Assembly: GCA_019245115.1 (NCBI GenBank)
Contig: JAFARZ010000127.1
Coordinates: 1-38,868, forward strand
DNA: 38,868 nucleotides
Source of the DNA: Streptosporangiaceae bacterium
GTDB taxonomy: Bacteria > Actinomycetota > Actinomycetes > Streptosporangiales > Streptosporangiaceae
Reading direction: 5' to 3'
Under the pieces are notes generated by a model, which searched no databases, was not told the origin of the DNA, and saw only the letters and a list, made by a program, of their open reading frames with translations. Each line of letters begins with the position of its first letter. Positions within the stretch are counted from its first letter, which is position 1. The position numbers were made by a program, and so were the translations under genes. Of this stretch, positions 25,251-34,315 are shown piece after piece.

Positions 25251-28200
25251 CGGCGCGCTCCCCGCTGGGCGCGGCCTGCTCGTGAGGTCTGGCCGTGCCG
25301 ACCAAGCTGGCAAGACCCTGAACAGTGGGCACGCTGAAAAAGGCGCGCAGCGGAATCTTCACTTGGTAGTCTCTCCGAACTTGTGCGATGAGGTCCAAGG
25401 CGAGCAGCGAGTTGCCACCGAGCGCGAAGAAGTTGTCAGTGTGCCCGATGTGCTCCGCGCCAAGTACCCGCCGGAATACGCCGTTCAGTTCGGCTTCCAG
25501 TGGAGTCCCTCGTTCATCCCGGTCGCTGTCCGGAGGGACCCCCGGATCGGCGCCCCGCGGTGCGGCGCCACGGGCAAACTGCCGCGCCCGATGAAGGACA
25601 TGGTTCAGGTCATGCACCGCTACATGAACCTGGGGCAGGCCGGCCGAGATGGCCAGGGTAAACGCCGCGTGCCCTTCGGCTTCGGTGAGGTACTGAGAGA
25701 CGCCAGCGGTCTGCGTCTGGCTCCCGGCGCTCATCCCTGTCTCCAGCCAGCCCGCCCAGTCGATAGCCAGGACATCGGCACGGCCCTGCCGACGGGCATG
25801 GTGCGCGAGCGCGTCCAGGAACGCGTTGCCCGCCGTGTAATCGGCGGCGCCGTCCCAGCTGTCCACGGTCGACAGCGATGAGAACAATGCGAGGAAATCG
25901 AGGTCACAATCCTTCGTCGCCTCGAGCAGGGCCGGAGCGCCGGTAACTTTAGGAGCGACGTTTTCCTCGAATTCAGTGAACTCCATGGCCTCGATCAGGC
26001 TGCCGCTGCCGCTGAGCCCAGCCGAGTGCACGACGCCATTCAGCTTGCCGAACCGCGCCACGGTGTCCCGCACCAGCGCGTGCACCGCAGCGGGATCCGT
26101 TATGTCGCAGGACACCGCGACCGCCTCACCACCCGCGGCCTCGATGTCGCGCAACTCGATGATCTGACGGCTTACCCGGTCCTCCGGCTCGTGCCGGGAA
26201 ATCCAGTCGTCCCATTGGCCGGGGTCCGGGGGCGCGGTCCGGCCGCTGAGCACCAGCCGGGCACCGTACTTTCTCGCGAGGAAGCGCCCGAGGGACAGGC
26301 CAATGCCACCGAGTCCGCCGATGATCAGGTAAACACCCTTCTCGCGCAGTGGCGCGCCCTGCGCCATCGCGGCCGTTATCCGAAGCCGCTCGACGTCCTG
26401 GGCCCAGCGACGCCCGCCCCGGTACGCGGAAACGGGGTCGCAGTACGCCTGATCGAGTTCGCGGAGGACGTCGTCTGCCGCCTGCGCGGGACCCGCCGTA
26501 AGCTCAAGGTCCACGACCCGGCAGGCGACATGACTCAGTTCCTTCGGAATAACCTTGCCGATTCCAGCGAGAATCGCGTGATCCGGGACGATGGACTCAG
26601 TACCGGACACATCGAACGCGCCTGCTGTCAGGATCAGCAGGTTAAACCGGACGGAATCGAATCCGGCGAGCGTACGGGTGACGGCCAGAAGCTGAGCCGC
26701 CTGCTCGGTGCCAGCGTCGGCGCGAGCCTCGACGGCCGGCGCGAACACCACGGCGGCGCTGGCGGCACCATCCAGCGCCTGGCGCAGCTCATCGCCAGCC
26801 TTCGCCCACGGGGCGAGCCCGACCCGGGTGACCACGCGCCCGGCGGCTGTCATACGGTCCGCCATCGCCTGGGTGAACTCGGTTGCCGCGCTCACCAGGA
26901 CCACTGTGCGAGGCGAACCGGTCAGGGACGACGGTACCCGCGGCCCGGCGGAGCTGCGCCAGGCCGGGCTATAAAGCCAGCGCCGCGGGTCACGGCCCGG
27001 CGCCTTCGCACCGGGCTCCACCGCCGGACGGTCCGGGGCGGGATCGGTCCAGTAGCGCTTGCGCTGGAATGGGTATGTGGGCAGGGAGGTCCGCCTTCCC
27101 TCCCGGCCGGCCGCCGGCCACGACAGTTCGATCCCGTATTCCCACAGCGCGGCGAACGCCTCGTGCAGCATCCCGGGGTCGCTCCGGCCGTCGCGGGCCG
27201 ACGGGAGGGTTTGCACGAGGCGCACGGACTGGGCCCCCTGGGCCAGTGACAGCATGCCGCGGCCGGGGCCGGCTTCAACGAGCGGGCCGCCGGTCCGCGA
27301 CAGCAAATTCGCCAGCCCTCGCTCGAACTGAACAGGTTCGCGCATCTGCGCGCCCCAGTACCGGGGAGACCGGATGTCCTCCGCACTGATCCAGGTGCCG
27401 GTGACGTTGGATATGAACGGAATCGCCGGCACCCCTACCGGGACGGTCTCCATGAAGGCGGCGAACTTGTCCGCCGGGGCGGCCATCGCGGCCGAGTGCA
27501 TAGCGAGCGGCACCCGCAGCAGCCGGCAGGTGACACCCGACTGGGCGAGGGTCTCCCTGATCTGGTCGAGAAGCACGCGCGGACCGGCCAGCGTCACGAG
27601 CCTCGGGCCGTTGTAAGCCGCCACGGTGACGCCGTCCGGGATGGACAGCTCAGACTCGGGCAAGGGCACCGATAGCATTGCGCCGGACGGCGCTTCGTCC
27701 ATGAACCGGGCGCGGGCGTCAACGACGCGCACCGCGTCTTCGAGGGTGAAGACTTCCGCGATGGTCGCCGCGGCGAACTCGCCCAGGCTGTGCCCGAGCA
27801 TCGCGCTGGGCTCTACCCCGTAGGCGATCAGCGCCCGGGCCAGCGAATACTCCACAGAGAACAAGGCAGGCTGGATGAAGCGGGACCGGTCGAGCAGTGC
27901 CGGTGCACCCGTGCAGACGAGATCCCGGAGGTCGTGGTCAAGGAGCGGCAGGAACAACTCGGCACAACGGTCCAGGGCCGCGGTGAACTCCGGATCGGAC
28001 TTGTACAGCCCACGCGCCATTCCGGCGAAGTGAGCTCCCTGGCCCGGGAACAGGAACGCGGCGGAAGCCTCCTGGTGCCGTTCCGGGAACGGCAGAGCGC
28101 GCCTCTCCCGTAGCGCGCGCACCGCGGCAGCCCGGTCCGGCGCGGCCACGGCGGCGCGACGGCCGAACCGAGTCCGGCCATGCCGCAGCGTGAACGCCGT

Positions 28201-29658
28201 GTCATCGAGCCGGAGCGACCCACTCTCCAGAGCATCGGCGAGCCGTCCGAGCGCATCGCTCAGCGCCTGGTCATCCCGGGCAGAGACGGGAAACACGTGC
28301 CAGCCGCCGGTTTCCTGCTCCCGCTCGGTGACCGGCGGCTGCTCGACCACGGCGTGTGCGTTGGTACCGCCGATGCCGAAGGAACTGACGCCCGCGCGGC
28401 GCGGCACATTGTCCTCGGTGCGCCACGGCTCGCGCCGGATGGCAATACGGAACGGGCTTTCATCCAGGCGCAGCGCCTGGTTGGGTTCGGTGAAGTTCAG
28501 TTGCGGGGGGATCACCCCCTCCCTGACCGCGTACAGCGCCTTAATCAGGCCCGCCACGCCCGCGGCGGCGTCCATGTGGCCGATATTGGCCTTCACCGAG
28601 CCGATCACGCAGTACCCGCGGCGATCGGTATATTCGCGAAATGCCTTGGTCAGCGCGGCGACTTCGATGGGGTCCCCAACGGGAGTACCGGTTCCGTGCG
28701 CCTCAAGGTACGTGACCGTTTCGGGATGCACGCCCGCCACGGCCTGGGCCTGGGCGATAACCTGCGCCTGTCCCTCGATGCTCGGCGTGCTGAAACCGGC
28801 CCGGGCGGCTCCGTCATTATTGATGGCCGAGCCGGCGATCACTCCCGTGATGTTGTCGCTGTCGGCGAGGGCGTCCTCCAGGCGCTTGAGAAGCACCACC
28901 CCGACGCCGGAGCCGAAGACGGTTCCCGAGGACTGAGCGTCGAAGGTGCGAGTATGGCCGTCGGCGGACGCGATGCCGCCCTCGAGATAAAGATAGCCAC
29001 GCTTGGCGGGAAGAGTGATGGCTACGCCTCCTGCCAGCGCCGCATCGCATTCGAAGGTCCGCAGCGCCTGGCAGGCCAGGTGAATGGCCACAAGTGATGT
29101 CGAACATGCCGTCCCGAGCGGAATACTCGGCCCGGTCAGGCCCAGATGGTAGGAGACTTTCGGCGCGAGATAATCCATGTCGTTCTCTAGCGCGCCAACA
29201 TTTTCCCATCGCTCCCCGGCGCGGGCGGCTTCCCGCCAGTCAACATGGGAACGCACACTCCGGATATAAGTATTGATGCTCTGGCCGGCATAAACGCCGA
29301 CCGGGCCGGGAATGCGGCGAGGATCGTATCCGGCATTCTCGATCGCACGCCAGCAATGTTCCAGGAATAGCCGACGCTGCGGATCTGTACGCTCCGCTTC
29401 ACGCGGGGTAAACCCGAAGAATTCCGCATCGAATAGATCTATGTCGTCAATACAAGCGGCACGACGCACATACTCAGGAGAACGGATCAGCTCTGGATCC
29501 TCTCCCGCCTCGCGCAAATCCTGGTCGGACAAATCGGTGAGCGATTCCGCGCCGGTGACGATGTTGCGCCAGAACGCATCCGGCTCGTCCGCACCGGGGT
29601 ACGCGCACGACATTCCTATGACCGCGATATCCATCCCGGGCACGCGTTCATGATCCAC
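25243..29658 (-). CDS. Hybrid-type polyketide synthase, KS-AT-KR-ACP
   Basis: This single PKS module (about 1471 aa) adds a two-carbon unit and reduces the beta-ketone. In residues counted from GTG 29688: KS (20-445) with active Cys195 in LGTACSTS, EAHGTGT and KANIGH; AT (about 545-840) with GHSLGEF and LAMHSAAM where specificity is read (not the usual HAFH or YASH); KR with GGLGGIG and the DYTAGNAF Tyr; ACP with FFALGGNSLLALDL. No DH or ER is present. The KR lacks an LDD motif. There is no N-terminal docking helix. GTG 29658 is preferred because GGGAGAAG lies 6 nt upstream; GTG 29688 has no ribosome site. It is the first gene of the operon feeding two NRPS proteins. After an amino acid it would make a statine-like gamma-amino-beta-hydroxy unit (inference). 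Confidence 0.92.
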   Translation of the reverse strand: MDHERVPGMDIAVIGMSCAYPGADEPDAFWRNIVTGAESLTDLSDQDLREAGEDPELIRSPEYVRRAACIDDIDLFDAEFFGFTPREAERTDPQRRLFLEHCWRAIENAGYDPRRIPGPVGVYAGQSINTYIRSVRSHVDWREAARAGERWENVGALENDMDYLAPKVSYHLGLTGPSIPLGTACSTSLVAIHLACQALRTFECDAALAGGVAITLPAKRGYLYLEGGIASADGHTRTFDAQSSGTVFGSGVGVVLLKRLEDALADSDNITGVIAGSAINNDGAARAGFSTPSIEGQAQVIAQAQAVAGVHPETVTYLEAHGTGTPVGDPIEVAALTKAFREYTDRRGYCVIGSVKANIGHMDAAAGVAGLIKALYAVREGVIPPQLNFTEPNQALRLDESPFRIAIRREPWRTEDNVPRRAGVSSFGIGGTNAHAVVEQPPVTEREQETGGWHVFPVSARDDQALSDALGRLADALESGSLRLDDTAFTLRHGRTRFGRRAAVAAPDRAAAVRALRERRALPFPERHQEASAAFLFPGQGAHFAGMARGLYKSDPEFTAALDRCAELFLPLLDHDLRDLVCTGAPALLDRSRFIQPALFSVEYSLARALIAYGVEPSAMLGHSLGEFAAATIAEVFTLEDAVRVVDARARFMDEAPSGAMLSVPLPESELSIPDGVTVAAYNGPRLVTLAGPRVLLDQIRETLAQSGVTCRLLRVPLAMHSAAMAAPADKFAAFMETVPVGVPAIPFISNVTGTWISAEDIRSPRYWGAQMREPVQFERGLANLLSRTGGPLVEAGPGRGMLSLAQGAQSVRLVQTLPSARDGRSDPGMLHEAFAALWEYGIELSWPAAGREGRRTSLPTYPFQRKRYWTDPAPDRPAVEPGAKAPGRDPRRWLYSPAWRSSAGPRVPSSLTGSPRTVVLVSAATEFTQAMADRMTAAGRVVTRVGLAPWAKAGDELRQALDGAASAAVVFAPAVEARADAGTEQAAQLLAVTRTLAGFDSVRFNLLILTAGAFDVSGTESIVPDHAILAGIGKVIPKELSHVACRVVDLELTAGPAQAADDVLRELDQAYCDPVSAYRGGRRWAQDVERLRITAAMAQGAPLREKGVYLIIGGLGGIGLSLGRFLARKYGARLVLSGRTAPPDPGQWDDWISRHEPEDRVSRQIIELRDIEAAGGEAVAVSCDITDPAAVHALVRDTVARFGKLNGVVHSAGLSGSGSLIEAMEFTEFEENVAPKVTGAPALLEATKDCDLDFLALFSSLSTVDSWDGAADYTAGNAFLDALAHHARRQGRADVLAIDWAGWLETGMSAGSQTQTAGVSQYLTEAEGHAAFTLAISAGLPQVHVAVHDLNHVLHRARQFARGAAPRGADPGVPPDSDRDERGTPLEAELNGVFRRVLGAEHIGHTDNFFALGGNSLLALDLIAQVRRDYQVKIPLRAFFSVPTVQGLASLVGTARPHEQAAPSGERAGD

Positions 29659-29763
29659 TGCGGCTTCTCCCGATCGGTTGTCGCTCACGCTCGAATGTAC
29701 GTGGGTCGTCAGCGGTTAAACAACGTGGCAGAGACGTTCCTGTGCCCGGGCACGGCGGCAGGC

Positions 29764-29793
29764 GTTCAATTGCGGCAAGTGCCGCAGTTGAAC
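29764..29793. promoter_or_regulatory. 30-bp inverted repeat, probable operator
   Basis: Arms of 14 bp (GTTCAATTGCGGCA and TGCCGCAGTTGAAC) flank an AG centre; 13 of 14 positions pair. It lies about 106 bp upstream of the preferred PKS start (76 bp from the alternative). Length and symmetry fit a dimeric repressor site. No regulator gene is in the window, so the protein is unknown. A transcribed hairpin is the alternative, but no T-run follows. Confidence 0.55.
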
Positions 29794-29833
29794 GTAAGGC
29801 TTATCAGCGCTCATACATTGTGCGCAGCAGTCA

Positions 29834-29893
29834 CTATCGGGCCGCTACCTACCGGCGATAGCGCGCTATCCGCGAGCGATAGGGGTTGGATAG
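29834..29893. promoter_or_regulatory. Array of five GATAG/CTATC half-sites
   Basis: CTATC occurs at 29834-29838 and 29866-29870, and GATAG at 29857-29861, 29878-29882 and 29889-29893. Two of them form the perfect 14-bp palindrome GATAGCGCGCTATC (29857-29870). Five half-sites in 60 bp of GC-rich DNA look more than chance and may bind a regulator of the PKS operon or the hotdog gene end. Confidence 0.4.
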
Positions 29894-29961
29894 CACATGC
29901 CGTTGTCCCAGACTGGGCATAGCCAGGCGGCAGATCGGAGGTTGGACGTGCCGTTTTGCAT

Positions 29962-30702
29962 TTATGACCCTTGGAAATTCTCGGGCGCGATTCGAGTCCA
30001 CCGGGCCAAGGACCGGCCGACGATGGTGCCGTCATGGGTGTAGAGCGCTGTCGTGGTGGTCATCGTGTGCCCGTCGTCCCTATCCCGTTCACCGACCACC
30101 ACATAGGTGGCGCCAACCCGCGGAGCGTCGGCCAAGCTCACCGCGAAGCGGTTCAGCACCATCGGGGTCTGGGCCAGATCAGCGGTCCATCCGCCGGGGC
30201 AGTCCATCGCCGCCCACGCGAATTCCGGCGGCAATCGCTGCCCGGAATCCGCGCCCAGCGAATCACCGGGCACCCAGGTACAGGCGGTAGCGCCCGTACG
30301 GCCAGGCAGCCCGCCTGGCGCCAGGCGGAAACCGTCGGCGTCGGGCCGCAGCGGTCCGCAAACGAAACAGGTAGGGAATGGGTGCCGGCTGGCGGACACA
30401 TATCTTTGCTCGGCGGCAGCGATTACGGCTGGCGGGACCGACGGAATCGTCCTGATCCGCTCGTTGGAGCGGGACAGCGACGCCACCAGGGTCTCACCGT
30501 CCCACACGTGGACCCGCCCGCCGGAACGGCGGATATCGAGTGGCACATCCAGTGGCGGCGGAATATGCAACGTCACGACATTCGGCGCCGGGCCGTCCGC
30601 CAGTCCGGCCGCACAACTCGCGAACCGGCCGCACGCAAGGCCGCCGTGAGCGCTCCCCGGCGGTCCGTTGAAACGCCGTTCGATAACCACCGTACGGCTC
30701 AT
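29962..30702 (-). CDS. Hotdog-fold thioesterase-like protein
   Basis: This protein of about 246 aa has a recurring actinobacterial pattern: GPPGSAHGGLACGRFA at the start, PFPTCFVCGPLRPDADGFRL in the middle, then ATACTWVP and PPEFAWAAMDCPGGW, and GRSLARW near the end. I associate it with hotdog-fold (PaaI/4HBT-like) acyl thioesterases, but the catalytic residue cannot be named and no enzyme activity is proven. The ATG at 30702 is preferred over 30741 because GAGAGA lies just before it and the longer start would overlap the divergent NRPS gene. It may hydrolyse or bind a carrier- or CoA-bound intermediate of the cluster. Confidence 0.6.
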   Translation of the reverse strand: MSRTVVIERRFNGPPGSAHGGLACGRFASCAAGLADGPAPNVVTLHIPPPLDVPLDIRRSGGRVHVWDGETLVASLSRSNERIRTIPSVPPAVIAAAEQRYVSASRHPFPTCFVCGPLRPDADGFRLAPGGLPGRTGATACTWVPGDSLGADSGQRLPPEFAWAAMDCPGGWTADLAQTPMVLNRFAVSLADAPRVGATYVVVGERDRDDGHTMTTTTALYTHDGTIVGRSLARWTRIAPENFQGS

Positions 30703-30739
30703 GAGTTTCTCTCTATCCGCTACCTCAAGGACAGATGAC

Positions 30740-33028
30740 ATGCACTCGATGCTGGCCGCCGTCGCCGCCGTCGTTCACCGGCAGACCGGGCAGGACCACG
30801 TTACAATCGCGATTCACGGTACCGGATCGCTTCCCGGACAGATCACCGTCTGCGTTACCGATGATCCGGCTTTCGAGACGCTGACGGCGCGCGCGGAAGC
30901 AGCCATCCGGGCTGCGGGGGAAACGGACGGGTGCGGGGAAAACGAGCCTGATGTAGCGGTCGAACTCGCGGCGGACGCCTCCCTGACCTCGGTGCACGTG
31001 CTTTCCCGACCTGCCGCGGAAGACTCTACCGAAAACCAGGGCCAGGGGATTCGCGCGCAGGTCGTCGCGGCGCTGGATGCGGCCAGATCGGCGCCCGGCA
31101 CTCCGCTTTCCCGGCTGCCCCTCTTGCCGGATGACGCGATCGCGGAGTTCACGCGGAGTGGCTACGACGCGACGGCCGACCGCGCGCCCGGCCTCGGCAT
31201 CCACGACCTCGTCCTCGTACAGGCTGAGCGGACGCCCGGCTCATTCGCCCTCCGCGGCTCCCAGCGGCTGACCTATCGCGAACTCGACCTCCAGTCCCGG
31301 CTGCTCGCCGCCGAGCTGACAGCCATGGAGGTCGGCCGGGGCGCGGTCGTAGGCGTCTTGATGAACCGCTCAGAACGGCTCGTCGTAACCCTGCTCGCGG
31401 TGCTGCGGGCGGGGGCCGCGTATCTCGCCCTCGACCCGGATGATCACCCGAGCCGGCTGTCGCGCCTGGCGGAGGACGCCGGAGCCGTTCTCGTGATCAC
31501 CGAGCAGTCGCTGCGCGAACGCCTGCCCGAGGAGCTCCGGGCGTATGTCCCGGGGTCCATTCCGAGCGGGCCAATTCACAGCGGGCCAGAAGCGGGCGGA
31601 CTGTCCGCGCACAAGTCCGAACCCGCGGCGGCTCAGGACTCTCCGGAGCAGCAGCTCGCCTACATCTCGTACACGTCCGGCTCGACCGGCGAACCCAAGG
31701 GCGTCGCCGTGCCCCACCAGGCGGTAGTGCGCCTAGTCGATCAGCCGGACTGGATGACGATACAAGCCGAGGACGTCTTCCTCCAGCTCGCCCCCGCATC
31801 ATTTGACGCGTCGACGCTCGAAATCTGGGCTCCCCTGACCCACGGCGCCGAACTCGTTGTCTTCCCCGCGGGCCCGATCGACACCGGCCAGCTGGCGGCG
31901 ACCATCAGGGACCAGCGGATCAGCGTGCTCTGGCTGACCGCTGGCCTGTTTCATCAGATGGTCGCCGAGCATCTGGACGCGTTCTCCGGCGTGCGGCACC
32001 TCATCGCGGGTGGTGACGTGCTGGCGCCAGAAAGCGTCCATGCCCTGATGACGGCCTGCCCTGAGCTGATCTTCACAAACGGGTACGGCCCGACGGAGAA
32101 CACCACGTTCACCACCTGCTGGACCAGTTCCGAGCCGCCCTCGGTGGCCTCGGTTCCGATCGGAAAGGCGATCAGCGGCACTGGCACGCTCGTGCTGGAC
32201 CCCGACCTGCGCCCCGTTCCCGTCGGAGTGCGCGGGGAGCTGTACGCCACGGGCCTGGGTCTGGCGCACGGTTACCGCAACAAACCCGGTGCGACAGCGG
32301 AACGCTTTGTGCCCTGCCCGTACCCGGGGCACGGCGGGCGTATGTATCGCACCGGCGACCTGGCGCGCTGGCTGCCAGGCGGGGAGCTGGAATTTCTCGG
32401 CCGGATCGACCAGCAGGTCAAGATCCAGGGATACCGCGTCGAACCAGGTGCCGTGGAGGCGGAACTGGTCCGGGATCCTCGTGTCCGGCAAGCTGTCGTG
32501 CTGTCCCAGTCAGATGGCGGCGCGGGCAAACGGCTGCTCGCCTACGTGACCCTCGAAACGCCCGCCGATGATCCCGGCGACATCAGCGTGCAGTTGCGCG
32601 AAACACTGGCCGGCGCGCTGCCCAGCTACATGGTCCCATGGGCGATCGTGGTCCGGCCGGACCTGCCGCTCAATCGCAACGGCAAGGTGGACCGCGGCGC
32701 GTTGCCGACCGCCCAGCGGATTCCTCGTAACGTGTGGAACGAGTTCGTCCCGGCGAAAACGTCGATGGAGGTCGCGATCGCCGATGTCTGGGGTTCGGTG
32801 CTGGGCATCGAACCAATCGGAATCGAGGACGACTTCTTCGACCTGGGCGGGCACTCGCTGCTCGCCGTCGACCTGATCGAGAGCATGCGCGCCCGCCTCG
32901 GCGTGAACATGGAGGCCCGGATGCTCTACCTGCAGCCGACCGTCGCCGAGCTGGCCCAGCAGCTCTCCTCCCCGTCACTTTGCTCTCCGTCACTTGGCTC
33001 GGGGACTTCGGAGGCGCATCAGCCATGA
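30740..33028 (+). CDS. NRPS, A-PCP didomain (valine-like code) with condensation-domain remnant
   Basis: This 762-aa protein loads one amino acid on its own carrier. Residues 1-130 look like the shrunken C-terminal half of a condensation domain (AAVVHRQTGQDHVTIAI), without an HHxxxDG site. The A domain has YISYTSGSTGEPKG (about 308), FDASTLEIW, NGYGPTENT and NRNGKVDR; the PCP has FFDLGGHSLLAVDL (about 700). My PheA-based code is DALWLAGTFK, 7 of 10 equal to the Val code DAFWIGGTFK. With the following P450 and TE it forms a cassette like those making beta-hydroxy amino acids on a dedicated carrier (BpsD/OxyD in glycopeptides, NikP1/NikQ in nikkomycin). ATG 30740 is chosen for AAGG at 9 nt; only 37 bp separate it from the divergent hotdog start. 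Confidence 0.92.
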   Translation: MHSMLAAVAAVVHRQTGQDHVTIAIHGTGSLPGQITVCVTDDPAFETLTARAEAAIRAAGETDGCGENEPDVAVELAADASLTSVHVLSRPAAEDSTENQGQGIRAQVVAALDAARSAPGTPLSRLPLLPDDAIAEFTRSGYDATADRAPGLGIHDLVLVQAERTPGSFALRGSQRLTYRELDLQSRLLAAELTAMEVGRGAVVGVLMNRSERLVVTLLAVLRAGAAYLALDPDDHPSRLSRLAEDAGAVLVITEQSLRERLPEELRAYVPGSIPSGPIHSGPEAGGLSAHKSEPAAAQDSPEQQLAYISYTSGSTGEPKGVAVPHQAVVRLVDQPDWMTIQAEDVFLQLAPASFDASTLEIWAPLTHGAELVVFPAGPIDTGQLAATIRDQRISVLWLTAGLFHQMVAEHLDAFSGVRHLIAGGDVLAPESVHALMTACPELIFTNGYGPTENTTFTTCWTSSEPPSVASVPIGKAISGTGTLVLDPDLRPVPVGVRGELYATGLGLAHGYRNKPGATAERFVPCPYPGHGGRMYRTGDLARWLPGGELEFLGRIDQQVKIQGYRVEPGAVEAELVRDPRVRQAVVLSQSDGGAGKRLLAYVTLETPADDPGDISVQLRETLAGALPSYMVPWAIVVRPDLPLNRNGKVDRGALPTAQRIPRNVWNEFVPAKTSMEVAIADVWGSVLGIEPIGIEDDFFDLGGHSLLAVDLIESMRARLGVNMEARMLYLQPTVAELAQQLSSPSLCSPSLGSGTSEAHQP

Positions 33029-34311
33029 CCGATTCCATGACGGATTCCATGGTGAGCCCGGCCGGCGGCTGTCCAGTACCTCAGGTGGCGTCCGGCGGGT
33101 GCCCAGTCCCGCACGAGGAGCCGGATCTCGTCGATCCGACGCTGCACAGTCACGGGGATCCGCACGCGTTGTGGCGTCATCTCCGCCAGTACGCTCCGGT
33201 GAGCTGGCAACAGGTCGGTGACTCCCAGGGTTTCTGGTCGGTGACCCGCTACGCGGACTCCGGCACCGTGCTCCGCGACTACGAGCGCTTCACCTCCGAA
33301 CGCGGCACGATGATCGATCTGCTTGGCAAAGACGACCCAGCCGGCGGAAGCCAGCTCGCTGTCACCGATCCGCCCCGGCACACCATAATGCGTCTCCCGC
33401 TGCAGCGGGCTCTGACGCTCAAGGCCGTGCAACGCAGCGAGGAGGTGATACGCGCGCAGATCCTGCGGCTGCTGATGCCGCTCGCCGACGGAGGCACTTT
33501 CGACTTCGCGCAGGCAATGCTGGCCATGCCCATGGCCGTCACGGGGGTCCTGATGGGCCTTCCCCGAGAGGACTGGGAGAGGCTGACCCGCCTGACCACC
33601 ACGTGCATCGCGCCGGACGACCCCGAGTACCGGCACCCCAAGGGCCGCGAGAAGACCCTGCAAGCGGCCCATCGCGAGCTCTTCGCTTACTTCCAGGACA
33701 TAGTCCGCAGCCGTCAGCGTAACCTCGGCGACGACCTGATCAGCATCCTGCTGAAAACCGAATTCGAGGGCCGGCGGATGTCGGTCGGCGAGACCGTATC
33801 CAATTGCTACAGCATGCTGCTCGGCGCCAACGTGACCACACCGCATGCACCGAGCTTCGCCTTCGATCACCTGATAGGCACCCCGCAGCTTGACGACTGG
33901 ATAGCTCATCCTGAGCTGATTCGCACCGGAGTCGAGGAGGCGCTGCGGTGGGCGTCGCCGATCACCTACTTCATGCGGTATGCGATCAGGGACGTGGAGC
34001 TCAGCGGGACCCAGATCAGAGCCGGAGACGCTGTGGTGGTCTGGATCCGTTCCGCCAACCATGACGAGGAAGAATTCACGAATCCTTTTTTCTTCGACAT
34101 CCGGCGGCGCCCTAATCACCACATCGCCTTCGGCGCGGGCGTCCACCACTGTGTGGGGCACAGCGTTGCCCGCGTTACGTTGCGCTTGCTCTTCACGGAA
34201 CTGTTCCGCTCATTCACCGACTTCACCCTGACAGGACCGGCGGAACGGCTCAGCTCCAACTTCGTGTCAGGCTACAAGCACATGCCCATGACCGCTTCCG
34301 TAAAGGGATGA
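33025..34311 (+). CDS. Cytochrome P450
   Basis: This is a soluble bacterial P450 of 428 aa. The heme-ligand loop FGAGVHHCVGHSVAR places the cysteine near residue 375; the ExxR motif is EEALRW. The I helix reads LLGANVTTPHAPSF, where most P450s have (A/G)Gx(D/E)TT, so the conserved acid is replaced by Val. The N-terminus carries a duplicated MTDSMTDSM and a duplicated GGCPVP. The ATG overlaps the stop of the A-PCP gene (ATGA), so the two are translationally coupled. The likely substrate is the valine-like residue held on that PCP, hydroxylated before transfer (inference from arrangement). Longer in-frame ORFs upstream are shadows inside the NRPS gene. Confidence 0.92.
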   Translation: MTDSMTDSMVSPAGGCPVPQVASGGCPVPHEEPDLVDPTLHSHGDPHALWRHLRQYAPVSWQQVGDSQGFWSVTRYADSGTVLRDYERFTSERGTMIDLLGKDDPAGGSQLAVTDPPRHTIMRLPLQRALTLKAVQRSEEVIRAQILRLLMPLADGGTFDFAQAMLAMPMAVTGVLMGLPREDWERLTRLTTTCIAPDDPEYRHPKGREKTLQAAHRELFAYFQDIVRSRQRNLGDDLISILLKTEFEGRRMSVGETVSNCYSMLLGANVTTPHAPSFAFDHLIGTPQLDDWIAHPELIRTGVEEALRWASPITYFMRYAIRDVELSGTQIRAGDAVVVWIRSANHDEEEFTNPFFFDIRRRPNHHIAFGAGVHHCVGHSVARVTLRLLFTELFRSFTDFTLTGPAERLSSNFVSGYKHMPMTASVKG

Positions 34312-34315
34312 TGAC

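Larger units (their letters stand above)
29659..29961. other. Regulatory-looking gap upstream of the PKS operon
   Basis: These 303 bp between the hotdog gene and the PKS start contain no gene but are unusually rich in symmetrical motifs: a 30-bp inverted repeat and an array of GATAG/CTATC half-sites, listed separately. This is the natural place for the promoter of the 15-kb minus-strand assembly-line operon. No -35/-10 boxes could be assigned with confidence. Confidence 0.55.
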
